32,288 nt of DNA from a virus. Location: positions 1 to 32,288 of the IMG/VR virus record IMGVR_UViG_3300027985_000435, one strand, 5' to 3'. A program made the translations under genes and the position numbers. How positions within the stretch are numbered: position 1 is the stretch's first letter; every line of letters begins with the position of its first letter. This document shows, in pieces, positions 1-10,074 of this stretch. Under the pieces are notes generated by a model. It had not been told where the DNA came from and did not search any database. It was given only the letters and a program-made list of their open reading frames with translations.

Positions 1-2863
<2,863 letters not shown>

Positions 2864-2947
2864 TTAATCATAAAGACTCCTTTATAGCTGATTTAAATTA
2901 GTAAGCAATAAAAATATACAATAAAAGAATCTATTTGTTATCTATAT

Positions 2948-3286
2948 CTATTTTTTACTAGCTAGTTTCCTGAACTCTTCAATTGTTATTTTTTTAACTT
3001 CACCTGTGTATTTATTACGAATGCTTACCAAGCTGTCACCCAAAAAACACTTACCTAGTTGGCGGCCGCAAAGAGCAATTACGTTTTTATTATCATTAAA
3101 GCCTTGAATCATTTCTTCTTGATAATAATATGGCTCAAATAGTTTTGCTCCACCTTCAGTTTGAATTTTTACAAAATTTTTCATGAAATAAATAGGATCA
3201 TTTGTGCATTTCTTCAGTTCTGATAACATAGCAGGTGTATATAGAACTTGAACATTAGGGTCCTTAAATGGTTTATAAATTGCCAT
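2948..3286 (-). CDS. terL: Terminase large subunit, N-terminal fragment with N-intein
   Basis: The 112-residue product has 79 residues of terminase N-terminus, including the YYQEEMI (adenine-binding Q) region, ending in the first part of Walker A, GRQLGK. The N-intein then begins at Cys80 (CFLGDSLVS) and the ORF stops after LASKK. The rest of the intein and terminase are in the ORF starting at 2552, so a functional terminase requires trans-splicing. The SD is AAGGAGATAAAAATG. A tandem 67-bp duplication immediately upstream repeats this start region and creates a leader ORF. A single-base frameshift cannot explain the break, because the two halves are 395 bases apart with another ORF between them. 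Confidence 0.92.
   Translation of the reverse strand: MAIYKPFKDPNVQVLYTPAMLSELKKCTNDPIYFMKNFVKIQTEGGAKLFEPYYYQEEMIQGFNDNKNVIALCGRQLGKCFLGDSLVSIRNKYTGEVKKITIEEFRKLASKK
2951..3049 (-). other. N-terminal half of the TerL split intein (33 residues)
   Basis: It starts with Cys1 in CFLGDSLVS (block A), then has a GEVKKITIEEF strand-helix typical of the first intein hairpin, and ends at a stop 33 residues later. Block B (usually within the N-half of split inteins) is carried by the C-half instead. This resembles the atypically split TerL inteins such as AceL-TerL, which also interrupt the terminase Walker A site. Confidence 0.88.
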
Positions 3287-3372
3287 TTTTATCTCCTTAT
3301 TTTAAATATAGAACTTGAACATTAGGATCCTTAAATGGTTTATAAATTGCCATTTTTATCTCCTTATTTTAA
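3239..3372. repeat. 67-bp tandem duplication over the terL start
   Basis: Positions 3239-3305 and 3306-3372 are direct copies differing at one base (G3260 versus A3327). Each copy includes the SD, the ATG and the first 16 codons of terL. The single difference is synonymous in the coding reading (GAC/GAT). The near identity indicates a recent event. Confidence 0.95.
3297..3353 (-). CDS. 18-codon leader ORF duplicated from the terL start
   Basis: The upstream repeat copy starts with the same SD and ATG as terL and encodes MAIYKPFKDPNVQVLYLK before a TAA at 3297. The stop abuts the GGAG of the genuine terL start (TAAGGAG), so ribosomes terminating here would be placed for re-initiation at terL. 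It is either a non-functional by-product of the duplication or a translational attenuator. Confidence 0.6.
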   Translation of the reverse strand: MAIYKPFKDPNVQVLYLK

Positions 3373-3380
3373 TATACAAC

Positions 3381-3390
3381 TATTTATTAT
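3381..3390 (-). promoter_or_regulatory. Putative late promoter of the terL unit
   Basis: The minus strand reads GATAATAAATAGTTG, containing TAAATA, close to the T4 late consensus TATAAATA. It lies about 28 bases upstream of the leader ATG, in the gap after the preceding gene's terminator. Confidence 0.5.
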
Positions 3391-3401
3391 CTAACGCGCA
3401 C

Positions 3402-3423
3402 AAAAAAAGGCGCACTAGGCTCC
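3402..3423 (-). terminator. Weak intrinsic terminator after the 159-residue gene
   Basis: On the minus strand an imperfect 5-bp stem (GGAGC/GCGCC, one mismatch) with loop CTAGT is followed by seven T. It overlaps the end and TAG stop of the upstream gene. Confidence 0.5.
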
Positions 3424-3894
3424 TTTTTCTTGTTGTTTTACTGCAAATTGAGCTTCCATTTTTTCTTTAAATGGTCCTAACGGTGTAATATTTTTTTCAA
3501 TATAAGAGTTATAGATATCAGAACTAATACCAACTCTAGTGTACCAATTTTGTTGATTATTTCCTCTAGGAGTCACCCAATAACCTGCGTAATACGTTTT
3601 TGATTTATAATCGTATTTTATAATTGAGTTTTCTTCTCTGATATTCAGAGGCGTTTCATGCTGAATAGGATATCCGCTAATTTCACTAAGTTTAGTTGAT
3701 ATCTCTTTTTCTTTTATAATTATTTTTTCGTTGAATATTTCTTCAAGTTCAGAAAATGAATTAACGTGTAAAGTGCTTTCAGCACTTATAATAGTATACT
3801 TATCACCATTAATATTATAATTAATAATACCAACCCGTTCATTAGTACTAGCCTCTAAAATCCATACGTTATCAGTAATTTCACGAGCATTCAT
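3415..3894 (-). CDS. Hypothetical phage protein (159 aa)
   Basis: I do not recognise this protein. It begins MNAREITDNVWILE, has an alternating strand-rich N-terminal half (ERVGIINYNINGDKYTII) and a central charged helix (EEIFNEKIIIKEKEIS). It ends with an aromatic segment (KTYYAGYWVTPRGNNQQNWY) and a basic-acidic tail. The ATG at 3894 is preferred because GAG sits nine bases upstream, inside the RNase H stop region (TAA, one base, ATG). ATGs at 3903 and further upstream are less well placed. No signal peptide or membrane helix is seen. The tight spacing to rnh suggests co-translation. The stop is TAG, within the terminator stem. Confidence 0.7.
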   Translation of the reverse strand: MNAREITDNVWILEASTNERVGIINYNINGDKYTIISAESTLHVNSFSELEEIFNEKIIIKEKEISTKLSEISGYPIQHETPLNIREENSIIKYDYKSKTYYAGYWVTPRGNNQQNWYTRVGISSDIYNSYIEKNITPLGPFKEKMEAQFAVKQQEKGA

Positions 3895-3895
3895 A

Positions 3896-4879
3896 TTATT
3901 CATCTCTACTTGATAAGAATTTAACAAATGTATCAGGGAATTTTTGAACACTTTGCAAATCATAAGTATTGCAAAATCTAGCAAAATGAATCCCAACCAT
4001 GGGAACTTGAGTTTTTAATTTTGCTTCTTTAATAGTGTTATTAATTTCATCTTTGATATGTTGTGGTTGTAATGTTAGATCAACTAAGATCCTGTTGTGC
4101 TCGTACTGTTCTTTTACAATTCGTTCAGTGCCATCGTGATGCGTCCAACGTGAATTCATAAACGAATTCCAGTTAAAACCTTTTACCTCTCTATCTGCAA
4201 ATGCATCAAGAATTCCGATTTTATTTTTAGTACTTTTTTCACGTACACCCGGATACGCACTAAAGACGTTATCAGAAGTATCACCACGTATGCATTTATA
4301 GAAAAGAGCATATTCAGGATTTGGTGCTTCAATTAATACACCTTTTGATGTCTTAGCAGGTTTACCTTTACTATCAACCACACCACTAGTACTGTATAAA
4401 ATTTCTTGTACTGGATTATATTGATCTACATAATCGCTTAGTAGTTGATGATAGTCAGTATCAGTACTGATAATAATACATTTATCAGTTGGATGATTCC
4501 AAATCCACCCACTAATCATATCATCAGCTTCGCATAGTGAATTTTGAAGTAATGTTGCATTTGTTTTAGTTTGCACAAATTCACAAAATGCATTGATCAC
4601 TTTAAATACTTCATCCATTTCTTCTTTTTCTGCTGGTGTCATAGCATCACGTTTTTCAGTTCTATTTCTTTTATATGCTTCATCAAAATCTTTACGCCAT
4701 GATCGTCCTTCAGCACAAAATACTACATGAGTAGGATCAAATTTGTCCCACATTTTTTTGATACCATTTAAAGTAATATGCAACGCTAACCCAACTTTAG
4801 TCCACGTATCTGTATTTGGTGCGCTGTTAATTGCTCGCATAAAACAATTTGACGTATCTACTAATAAGTATTTTTTCAT
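3896..4879 (-). CDS. rnh: T4 RNase H-like 5'-3' exonuclease
   Basis: The 327-residue protein belongs to the FEN-1/T4 RNase H family that removes RNA primers from lagging-strand fragments. It shows the N-terminal metal-binding KKYLLVDTSNCFMRA, the arch region with basic residues (GRSWRKDFDEAYKRNR) and the acidic cluster LCEADDMISG. It also shows STDTDYHQLL and the H3TH segment with GDTSDNV. Its length is close to T4 RNase H (305 residues). The ATG at 4879 is preceded by GAGAGGAG, and the stop is one base from the next start. It is the first gene of the leftward unit that also contains split terL. A TCCTAAATAAAA stretch near 4925-4934 on the minus strand could be its promoter. Confidence 0.9.
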   Translation of the reverse strand: MKKYLLVDTSNCFMRAINSAPNTDTWTKVGLALHITLNGIKKMWDKFDPTHVVFCAEGRSWRKDFDEAYKRNRTEKRDAMTPAEKEEMDEVFKVINAFCEFVQTKTNATLLQNSLCEADDMISGWIWNHPTDKCIIISTDTDYHQLLSDYVDQYNPVQEILYSTSGVVDSKGKPAKTSKGVLIEAPNPEYALFYKCIRGDTSDNVFSAYPGVREKSTKNKIGILDAFADREVKGFNWNSFMNSRWTHHDGTERIVKEQYEHNRILVDLTLQPQHIKDEINNTIKEAKLKTQVPMVGIHFARFCNTYDLQSVQKFPDTFVKFLSSRDE

Positions 4880-4971
4880 AATTTAACTCCTCTCTTTATG
4901 TTTAATAATAACGCGAGAATATTTTATTTAGGATTTATTTTTCATTGCTTTTCGAGCTGTTTTTATTGAAC

Positions 4972-4981
4972 GTACTAAATA
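4972..4981 (+). promoter_or_regulatory. Putative late promoter for the plus-strand pair
   Basis: GTACTAAATA lies 55 bases upstream of the ATG at 5037 in the divergent intergenic region. The same ACTAAATA core recurs upstream of minus-strand head genes, which argues that it is a phage late promoter. Confidence 0.55.
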
Positions 4982-5036
4982 TTAATAGAATTAGGACAAA
5001 TGTAGTCCACTTAAAAAATTAAACAGGAGAAATTTT

Positions 5037-5693
5037 ATGTCTTATATTGATATGAACTACGGTGCAATTACTAAAGCTCGTGAATTTTGGGGTGGTAACA
5101 ACGGTTTCGTTACTTTCGGTATTGCTTTACCAACTGGCGTTGATTTGCCAGGTACTGCTGCTTACGAAACTGCGAAAGCTGCGGTAGTAGCTAGTGCTTT
5201 TGCTCCAGGCGCAACTGGTTCAGACTTAACTACTTTACAAGCTAACCAATTAATTGTTTCAAATGCTGAACGTAACTTATTCAAATTAGCTCAACTTTTA
5301 GGCCAACGTGCTGTTGTTGTTGCTGTTACTGATACATCAGTTGATGCAACTGGCACATTAGATGACATTAGCGTTACTGTTGGTGATAATGTTTTAGCTT
5401 TTGCTAAAGCTGGTACATCCTCAGTTGCTGCTACTGGTACTACACCAAACGTATACGTTACATTTATGATTGAACGTGCTGATGTATTAACTGCTCAAAC
5501 TGCAAAACCAGGTAGTACTTATGCTCAAACAGTTGATCCTACTGCTGACATCGTAGCTGAATTAACTAGTGAAAACTTCTTTGGTGATGAAACATTCCAA
5601 GCTGCTCCAAGCGGTGAAGCTAAAGCAGGTGCTATAGTTCCAGCAACTGGTGCTCTAGTTAAAGTGTTTAATACTCTAGCGGTAATGAAATAA
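5037..5693 (+). CDS. Plus-strand hypothetical, likely abundant virion-type protein A
   Basis: The 218-residue product is rich in Ala, Thr and Val, with only a few charged clusters and no recognised domain. It begins MSYIDMNYGAITKAREFWGG and has an ACAGGAGA SD. A central block (NLFKLAQLLGQRAVVVAV followed later by VYVTFMIERAD) is mirrored in the next gene (NIRKIIDTLQQRAVLLGV, then YLITFVIEKIN), so the two are paralogues. Composition and a dedicated late-type promoter suggest a structural or decoration protein, which is inference. It is one of only two plus-strand genes in the window. No signal peptide is evident. Confidence 0.8.
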   Translation: MSYIDMNYGAITKAREFWGGNNGFVTFGIALPTGVDLPGTAAYETAKAAVVASAFAPGATGSDLTTLQANQLIVSNAERNLFKLAQLLGQRAVVVAVTDTSVDATGTLDDISVTVGDNVLAFAKAGTSSVAATGTTPNVYVTFMIERADVLTAQTAKPGSTYAQTVDPTADIVAELTSENFFGDETFQAAPSGEAKAGAIVPATGALVKVFNTLAVMK

Positions 5694-5700
5694 TTATTAG

Positions 5701-5708
5701 CATAAATA
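5701..5708 (+). promoter_or_regulatory. Putative late promoter of the second plus-strand gene
   Basis: CATAAATA differs from the T4 late consensus TATAAATA at one base and lies 30 bases before the ATG at 5738, in the 44-base gap between the two paralogues. Confidence 0.6.
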
Positions 5709-5737
5709 GTATTAAACAATAATAGAGGAATTTTAAT

Positions 5738-6493
5738 ATGGATTTAAACGCAAGTTCTCGCGTACATGGTTTTAATGCTCAAAATAAAACCTACGCTACT
5801 GGCTCAACTGGTATGGTTGCAATTGCAATCCAAGCAGCTGACGTTGAATTAGGCGCTACTGGTGTTGTTGCAACATTAGAAGCATTCAAACGTCAATTTG
5901 GCATTACTTCAAGTACAACTTATCTTGATGCTACTTATGCAGTATATCAAGATGACGTTCAAACTGGTTATGATTATTATATCCCAGCTGAAAGCCGCAC
6001 TTTTATTGGTGTAGCTTCTGATGGTTCAGTTGGAACTACTGCAACAATCGGTGCAACTGATGCTCCTGTAGCTGCTGGTGCTGGCGCTGATACTGCTGAT
6101 GCAGCTTATGTTCGTGCTTATTATGCTCAAGAAAATATTCGCAAAATTATCGATACCTTACAGCAACGTGCTGTATTATTGGGTGTTTCACAAATTGGTG
6201 CGATTGCAGATACTACTGCTTTAACTGTAGCAGATGGCTGGAGTTCTGAAATTGCTGATGCAGCAACTTCATTAGTTACTACTTATTTGATTACATTCGT
6301 AATTGAAAAAATCAATTCAATTGATGGTACTACTGCTGATTCTTATGGCAAACCACTAAGTGTTACTACTGGTGCTGGTTTATTAGCTGATTTAGCAAAT
6401 GTATCATTATACGATTCTACTGGTACATTAGTTCCGTTAACAACTGCTAACTCTTCAATTAAAGTTGGTGGCTTGTTTGGTGCTGCGGTATAA
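5738..6493 (+). CDS. Plus-strand hypothetical, paralogue B
   Basis: The 251-residue product is Ala/Thr/Gly-rich, begins MDLNASSRVHGFNAQNKTYA and has an AGAGGAA SD. It shares the QRAV--V / TF-IEK core with the gene just upstream, with extra residues around YDYYIPAESRTFIGV and an Ala-Gly-rich linker (AAGAGADTADAAYV). No enzyme motif is seen. It ends at a strong bidirectional terminator facing the leftward genes. As with its paralogue, a high-copy virion component is the best guess. A promoter of its own between the two genes hints that it may be made in greater amount. Confidence 0.8.
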   Translation: MDLNASSRVHGFNAQNKTYATGSTGMVAIAIQAADVELGATGVVATLEAFKRQFGITSSTTYLDATYAVYQDDVQTGYDYYIPAESRTFIGVASDGSVGTTATIGATDAPVAAGAGADTADAAYVRAYYAQENIRKIIDTLQQRAVLLGVSQIGAIADTTALTVADGWSSEIADAATSLVTTYLITFVIEKINSIDGTTADSYGKPLSVTTGAGLLADLANVSLYDSTGTLVPLTTANSSIKVGGLFGAAV

Positions 6494-6498
6494 AAATT

Positions 6499-6524
6499 AA
6501 AAAAGGCGCTTATGCGCCTTTTTT
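6499..6524. terminator. Bidirectional intrinsic terminator
   Basis: Stem GGCGC/GCGCC with loop TTAT is flanked by A6 on the left and T6 on the right, so it can terminate both the plus-strand pair and the leftward gene ending at 6523. Confidence 0.9.
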
Positions 6525-7320
6525 ATGTATATGATGTTCCAGTATCAGTTTTTTCTGATTTAATAAAACTCATACCTGTTTCAATTTCTTCGATATCATC
6601 ATCAGCTGATAGTCTTCTCCCACAATCACGAACATACCAATCAATAATTTCTTCTGACGTTTCTCCGTTATAACCGTGTTTCTTTAAATATGCAACAAAT
6701 ATATCATTATATACCGTTTCAAGTTCAATAGAACCATCAATATAATCTATATCAAAATGAAAGTACGGTTCGTTATTAAGAGTTGCTAATTCTTTTTCAT
6801 ATTCAATAACAGTTATGTCACCTTTTTCAAGAAGATATTGTAATGTACTAGTCCTTTTCTCTTCTTCAGGTAATAAATCAATTGTCTTTAATTTATATTC
6901 ATCTTCTGTTATATGATTATATTTTAAATCTAAATCTAATTTAGCTCTCTGTTGCTCAGATTCATCTTTAATCAATTCAAGTAATTTATATTGATATTGT
7001 TCTTCTGTTATATGATGGTATTTTAAATCTAATTTAAAACCTTCAAATTTTCTTTCATCTGAATCACAAATTAAATCAACTAATTCATATTGATATCGTT
7101 CTTCAGTATAGTAGCCATAATTGAAATACAATTCTAAATATTCTTTACTTTCAGCAATTTTATATTCGTTAGTTTTTGGTAACTCTTTGTACTTCAATTC
7201 GATTAATTTAAACTCACGAACATACGGATCAATCTCCTCATATTCAATTTTGGCTTTTTCTCTAGTAGTGCCTTTTAATCCCCAATGCCCAGGCAACCAC
7301 CCAAACGGAATTAATGGCAT
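6523..7320 (-). CDS. Hypothetical phage protein with helical 'ITEEEY' repeats
   Basis: The 265-residue protein starts MPLIPFGWLPGHWGLKG, an N-terminus I recall from uncharacterised proteins of T4-like phages. The middle has about four copies of a 25-50 residue unit of the form L-yk---ITeeeY--kl--L, for example LDLKYHHITEEQYQYKLLEL and LKYNHITEDEYKLKTIDLL. These would form short helical hairpins. The C-terminal quarter is acidic (SADDDIEEIETG). The ATG at 7320 shares a base with the stop of the GroES-like gene (TAATG), so the two are coupled. The earlier in-frame ATG at 7335 lies within the GroES-like gene and is less likely. Function unknown. Confidence 0.78.
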   Translation of the reverse strand: MPLIPFGWLPGHWGLKGTTREKAKIEYEEIDPYVREFKLIELKYKELPKTNEYKIAESKEYLELYFNYGYYTEERYQYELVDLICDSDERKFEGFKLDLKYHHITEEQYQYKLLELIKDESEQQRAKLDLDLKYNHITEDEYKLKTIDLLPEEEKRTSTLQYLLEKGDITVIEYEKELATLNNEPYFHFDIDYIDGSIELETVYNDIFVAYLKKHGYNGETSEEIIDWYVRDCGRRLSADDDIEEIETGMSFIKSEKTDTGTSYT

Positions 7321-7601
7321 TATACAGTACCCCACAAATGTTGGATTTTCATCATGTAATAAGTTTTCCCGTCTTCTTCAATCGGAAACTGTAAAGCACT
7401 TTCACCAAACAATACGTGATCACCCTCTCGAACATTATGTTCTTCGAGATACCCCTTATTGTTTACGTTTCCAGGTCCAACCGAGATTACAATCCCGGTA
7501 CACGATTTTTCAACTGCGGTTGGCGCTAAAACAATACCATTAACTTCAGTAACCTCTTCATCTGGAAGAATAATAACATTATCATTAATTGCTTTAAACA
7601 T
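7320..7601 (-). CDS. GroES-like co-chaperonin (gp31 role)
   Basis: The 93-residue length, the opening FKAINDNVIILPDE and the mobile-loop-like VNGIVLAPTAVEKSCTG match the GroES fold. The next segment, GIVISVGPGNV, corresponds to the GroES 'G-V-AVG-G' strand, and VREGDHVLFGE to 'VK-GD-V-F'. T4-like phages encode such a protein (gp31) to cap host GroEL and enlarge its chamber for folding the major capsid protein. The same job is likely here, since gp23 is in this genome. It overlaps the downstream gene by TAATG and follows a 101-residue gene by eight bases. Confidence 0.85.
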   Translation of the reverse strand: MFKAINDNVIILPDEEVTEVNGIVLAPTAVEKSCTGIVISVGPGNVNNKGYLEEHNVREGDHVLFGESALQFPIEEDGKTYYMMKIQHLWGTV

Positions 7602-7609
7602 ATAAATCC

Positions 7610-7915
7610 TTATGAAGTTGAAGAAGTATCTGTTGTGGTTTCTGCAGCAGCTTCAGCTGCTGCATTTGCTGCGATTTTATTAGTAAGTACTACAGTACTT
7701 GCATCAATTTTATCAGCTAGTGCTCGCAATTCAGCACTAGTAACAGAAGTTGTATCTAATTGATACAAATAAGTAAAATTATTCTGCTTAATACTAACAG
7801 CAGTAGTAATCTGCGGATCATTAGCATCATTAATATTAAATAGGATGGTTAATCCTAAATTTTCAGGTGAAGTTTGATTTCCAAATACGTAATTAATAAA
7901 ATCTACTTGTTCCAT
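7610..7915 (-). CDS. Small hypothetical protein (101 aa)
   Basis: It starts MEQVDFINYVFG with a good SD (AAAGGAGAATTATT). The first 60 residues look like a small strand-rich domain (LGLTILFNINDAND; TAVSIKQNNFTYLYQL). A helix and an Ala/Thr/Ser-rich tail (AANAAAEAAAETTTD) follow. I do not recognise it. It lies between queD and the GroES-like gene with short gaps, so it is probably cotranscribed with both. Confidence 0.7.
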   Translation of the reverse strand: MEQVDFINYVFGNQTSPENLGLTILFNINDANDPQITTAVSIKQNNFTYLYQLDTTSVTSAELRALADKIDASTVVLTNKIAANAAAEAAAETTTDTSSTS

Positions 7916-7929
7916 AATAATTCTCCTTT

Positions 7930-8520
7930 TTAGATCTGTTGTTTCACGATGGGATTAATAAATTTTTGACCCTGTGCAATCATTTCGCTCATTGCTGGGT
8001 ATTTCCATTCTTCTATAATAGGTTCACTAAATTTAATATCAAGAATGTCAAATTTAGGCATTTTTGGATTAATTAAATCCTTTTCAGTTGATTCGGCATA
8101 ACCAGTTGAGGTTTCATGTACACGAACTGAAGTAACACGAACATTCTTCTCCCCGTTATTAAATTCTGTATTTTCTACAATACTAGAAATATAATGATAC
8201 ATCATCAATGAGTATGCCTCAGCTGAAGGAGATAATGGCAATGTTACAATTCTATCAAAATGCGAACTAATAAAGTCTTTAAAATCATCACTTTCTTTAT
8301 CCCAAATACTGTATGATTTATCAAAACTCTTAACAAAATCTTTAATAGTTCCTTTTAATAAACCAAAATCAGCACACATCATTCCGTTATCTAATCCATC
8401 AGCAGTTAGAAATACTTCCACTGTGTAGGTATGCGAATGCAGTGAGTATTTACAACGTTCTGAACTACAATTACGAACAATATGCATCCCGTTAAAATTA
8501 AATAGTTTACGAATTTCCAT
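7930..8520 (-). CDS. queD: QueD-like 6-carboxy-tetrahydropterin synthase
   Basis: The 196-residue protein has the T-fold signature of the 6-pyruvoyl-tetrahydropterin synthase/QueD family. FNFNGMHIV carries the first zinc His, CKYSLHSHTYTVEV carries the other two, MMCADFGLLK is the 'M--DF--LK' strand, and VRVHETSTGYAE is the 'E-----A' segment near the end. CSSERC provides the catalytic Cys region. QueD makes 6-carboxytetrahydropterin from dihydroneopterin triphosphate, the second step of preQ0 synthesis. It is longer than the usual 120-140 residues, with an extra C-terminal tail of about 45 residues. The partner genes queE, folE, queC, queF and dpdA lie upstream on the same strand. Confidence 0.88.
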   Translation of the reverse strand: MEIRKLFNFNGMHIVRNCSSERCKYSLHSHTYTVEVFLTADGLDNGMMCADFGLLKGTIKDFVKSFDKSYSIWDKESDDFKDFISSHFDRIVTLPLSPSAEAYSLMMYHYISSIVENTEFNNGEKNVRVTSVRVHETSTGYAESTEKDLINPKMPKFDILDIKFSEPIIEEWKYPAMSEMIAQGQKFINPIVKQQI

Positions 8521-8557
8521 AGCAATTCCTTATATTCTTATTATATCCTAATTTATT

Positions 8558-8935
8558 TTAGCCTTCAGTAGATTGTTCTAAAATATCTACATACAATACT
8601 GGTTCAGATGAATATTCAAATTTATCATATTTTACAGTTATTTTGTCTAGTGAATTAACATCAAGTAATTCATTAGTAATGATACTAACAACATCTTTGT
8701 ATAAGCTTACTGATTTATCCAACAAATAAAATCTATTACTGTAAGTAGTTGATTCTTTATTATCAGTTACCAAACAGTGGTCCAATGTGTCAATTGTTGA
8801 CAGACATTTTTTAATGATATTCTGTGGTTGCATTTCTTTAAAATGCAAAGAAATTGAAATAGTTCCTGCAATTTCAGAAAAATGACCCATTTCAACAACA
8901 TCAGAAATAATAAATTCTTGTTTTACTAGACTCAT
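8558..8935 (-). CDS. Hypothetical, possible degenerate T-fold (QueD-like) protein
   Basis: The 125-residue product has no sure match. Its predicted order is strand-strand (QEFIISDVVEMGH, GTISISLHF), helix with IDTLDHCLV, helix (YKDVVSIITNELL), then two strands (KITVKYDKFEY, PVLYVDILE). This is the layout of a minimal T-fold like QueD, and LDH occurs where the family has its catalytic LDH. The zinc-binding His pair is absent. Being immediately upstream of queD, it could be a non-catalytic partner or an old duplicate; this is tentative. The SD is AAGGAAAA. Confidence 0.6.
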   Translation of the reverse strand: MSLVKQEFIISDVVEMGHFSEIAGTISISLHFKEMQPQNIIKKCLSTIDTLDHCLVTDNKESTTYSNRFYLLDKSVSLYKDVVSIITNELLDVNSLDKITVKYDKFEYSSEPVLYVDILEQSTEG

Positions 8936-8969
8936 ATATTTTCCTTGATTATGAAGTTTTTTATTCTAC

Positions 8970-8993
8970 AAAAAAAGGCAGCTAAATGCTGCC
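8970..8993 (-). terminator. Intrinsic terminator after the lipoprotein gene
   Basis: Stem GGCAGC/GCTGCC with a five-base loop is followed on the minus strand by seven T. It sits 26 bases past the lipoprotein stop. Confidence 0.85.
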
Positions 8994-8996
8994 TCT

Positions 8997-9005
8997 TATT
9001 TAGTA
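8997..9005 (-). promoter_or_regulatory. TACTAAATA element just before a hairpin
   Basis: The minus strand reads TACTAAATAAGA and then the terminator stem. It matches the late-promoter core used by head genes, but the start would fall in the hairpin. It is either a late promoter with a 5' stem-loop or chance. Confidence 0.35.
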
Positions 9006-9019
9006 TATTTAAGTTTAAC

Positions 9020-9970
9020 TTATTTTCTGCGCGAACTTGATAAGTAAGAATTACGGCTTTTGATTTTTGAACTAAGCGATGAAGACTTATATGATGAAGA
9101 AGGCTTAGAAGACTTAGTTGTGTTTAAAAAGCTATTTCTTTGAGTAAACACATCGCTGTTATTTGTTGATGGTTTAATAGTTGGTTTATCAGCTAAGTAC
9201 GCATTTCGACTGTTTATTTTATCAGTCAAAGACGGCTTCGATGTAGTATTAACTGGTTTAGAGTTCAAGAAGCTATTCCGCTGATTGATTTTATTGTTTA
9301 ATGTAGAAGTACTACTAGGCGGGGTTGGCTTATTAGATAAAAATGAATTTCGTTGCTGAACTTTATCAGATAAAGACGGTTTATTTATTGCATTTCGCTT
9401 CATATCATTATATGATTGTGCTTTACGTCTGTTGTACTCATCACGAGTAATTGTCTTTCCTGATTTATCAATGTAGTTATTAACTACGGTTGTTCGGTCA
9501 CGCCAGCCACTAGGGTATTGTTGATTAAATTCATTTTTAGTTAATAAATGACCAGCAATACCACCAACTACAGCACCAGCTAAAAATGATGTAGTTTGTG
9601 ATGCTTGATAACTGTTAGGGTTATTAAAATGATACAAATTATCGTTACCCCAATAACCATAACGAAGATCGCCGTAATAATTGTGGTATGTTCCTGGCTG
9701 AACAGCAGTAGGTTCAGGATAATATGATGATTCCTGAGGTTGCATATTTGCATTATTCATCGCAGTGTTGTTATTATCAGTAACACAGTTTTTATTACCG
9801 GTTAATTGAATACATTCAATTTCGTGTTGATGCTGTGCTTCTTCACGTTGCTGCTGCTGCTCAAATTTTTGTTGAGCTGCTGCTCTTGATTCAGCGGTAT
9901 CATCATCATCACCACACCCAGCAAGAAAAATACAAATACCTAAACTAACTACTGCAAGTTTGAATTTCAT
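9020..9970 (-). CDS. Phage lipoprotein with C-terminal RNSFL repeats
   Basis: The ATG at 9970 gives 316 residues starting with a clear lipoprotein signal: basic MKFK, a hydrophobic core and lipobox LAGC with the lipidated Cys at 19. CGDDDD and a Gln/His-rich segment (FEQQQQREEAQHQHE) follow. A YGDLRYGYWGNDNLYHF region and a Gly/Ala helix (LAGAVVGGIAGHLL) come next. From about residue 200 there are five copies of a unit like LSDKVQQRNSFLSNKP, with [RN-SFL] the most constant part, ending in SSSRRK. An exported, envelope-anchored product suggests superinfection exclusion or host surface change, which is inference. The longer open frame upstream to 10066 has no good start and crosses a terminator. 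Confidence 0.8.
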   Translation of the reverse strand: MKFKLAVVSLGICIFLAGCGDDDDTAESRAAAQQKFEQQQQREEAQHQHEIECIQLTGNKNCVTDNNNTAMNNANMQPQESSYYPEPTAVQPGTYHNYYGDLRYGYWGNDNLYHFNNPNSYQASQTTSFLAGAVVGGIAGHLLTKNEFNQQYPSGWRDRTTVVNNYIDKSGKTITRDEYNRRKAQSYNDMKRNAINKPSLSDKVQQRNSFLSNKPTPPSSTSTLNNKINQRNSFLNSKPVNTTSKPSLTDKINSRNAYLADKPTIKPSTNNSDVFTQRNSFLNTTKSSKPSSSYKSSSLSSKIKSRNSYLSSSRRK

Positions 9971-10049
9971 TTTGATATCCTTGATTTGGTTAAATAAAAG
10001 TACACTAACATTATAGTAATAACATATTTTTGTATGGTGGTATGAAAAT

Positions 10050-10074
10050 AAAAAAAGGCGGATCAATATCCGCC
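10050..10074 (-). terminator. Intrinsic terminator overlapping the end of the zinc-ribbon gene
   Basis: Stem GGCGGAT/ATCCGCC with loop CAAT (on the plus strand) is followed on the minus strand by seven T. The last codons and TGA stop of the zinc-ribbon gene are inside the stem. Confidence 0.9.
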
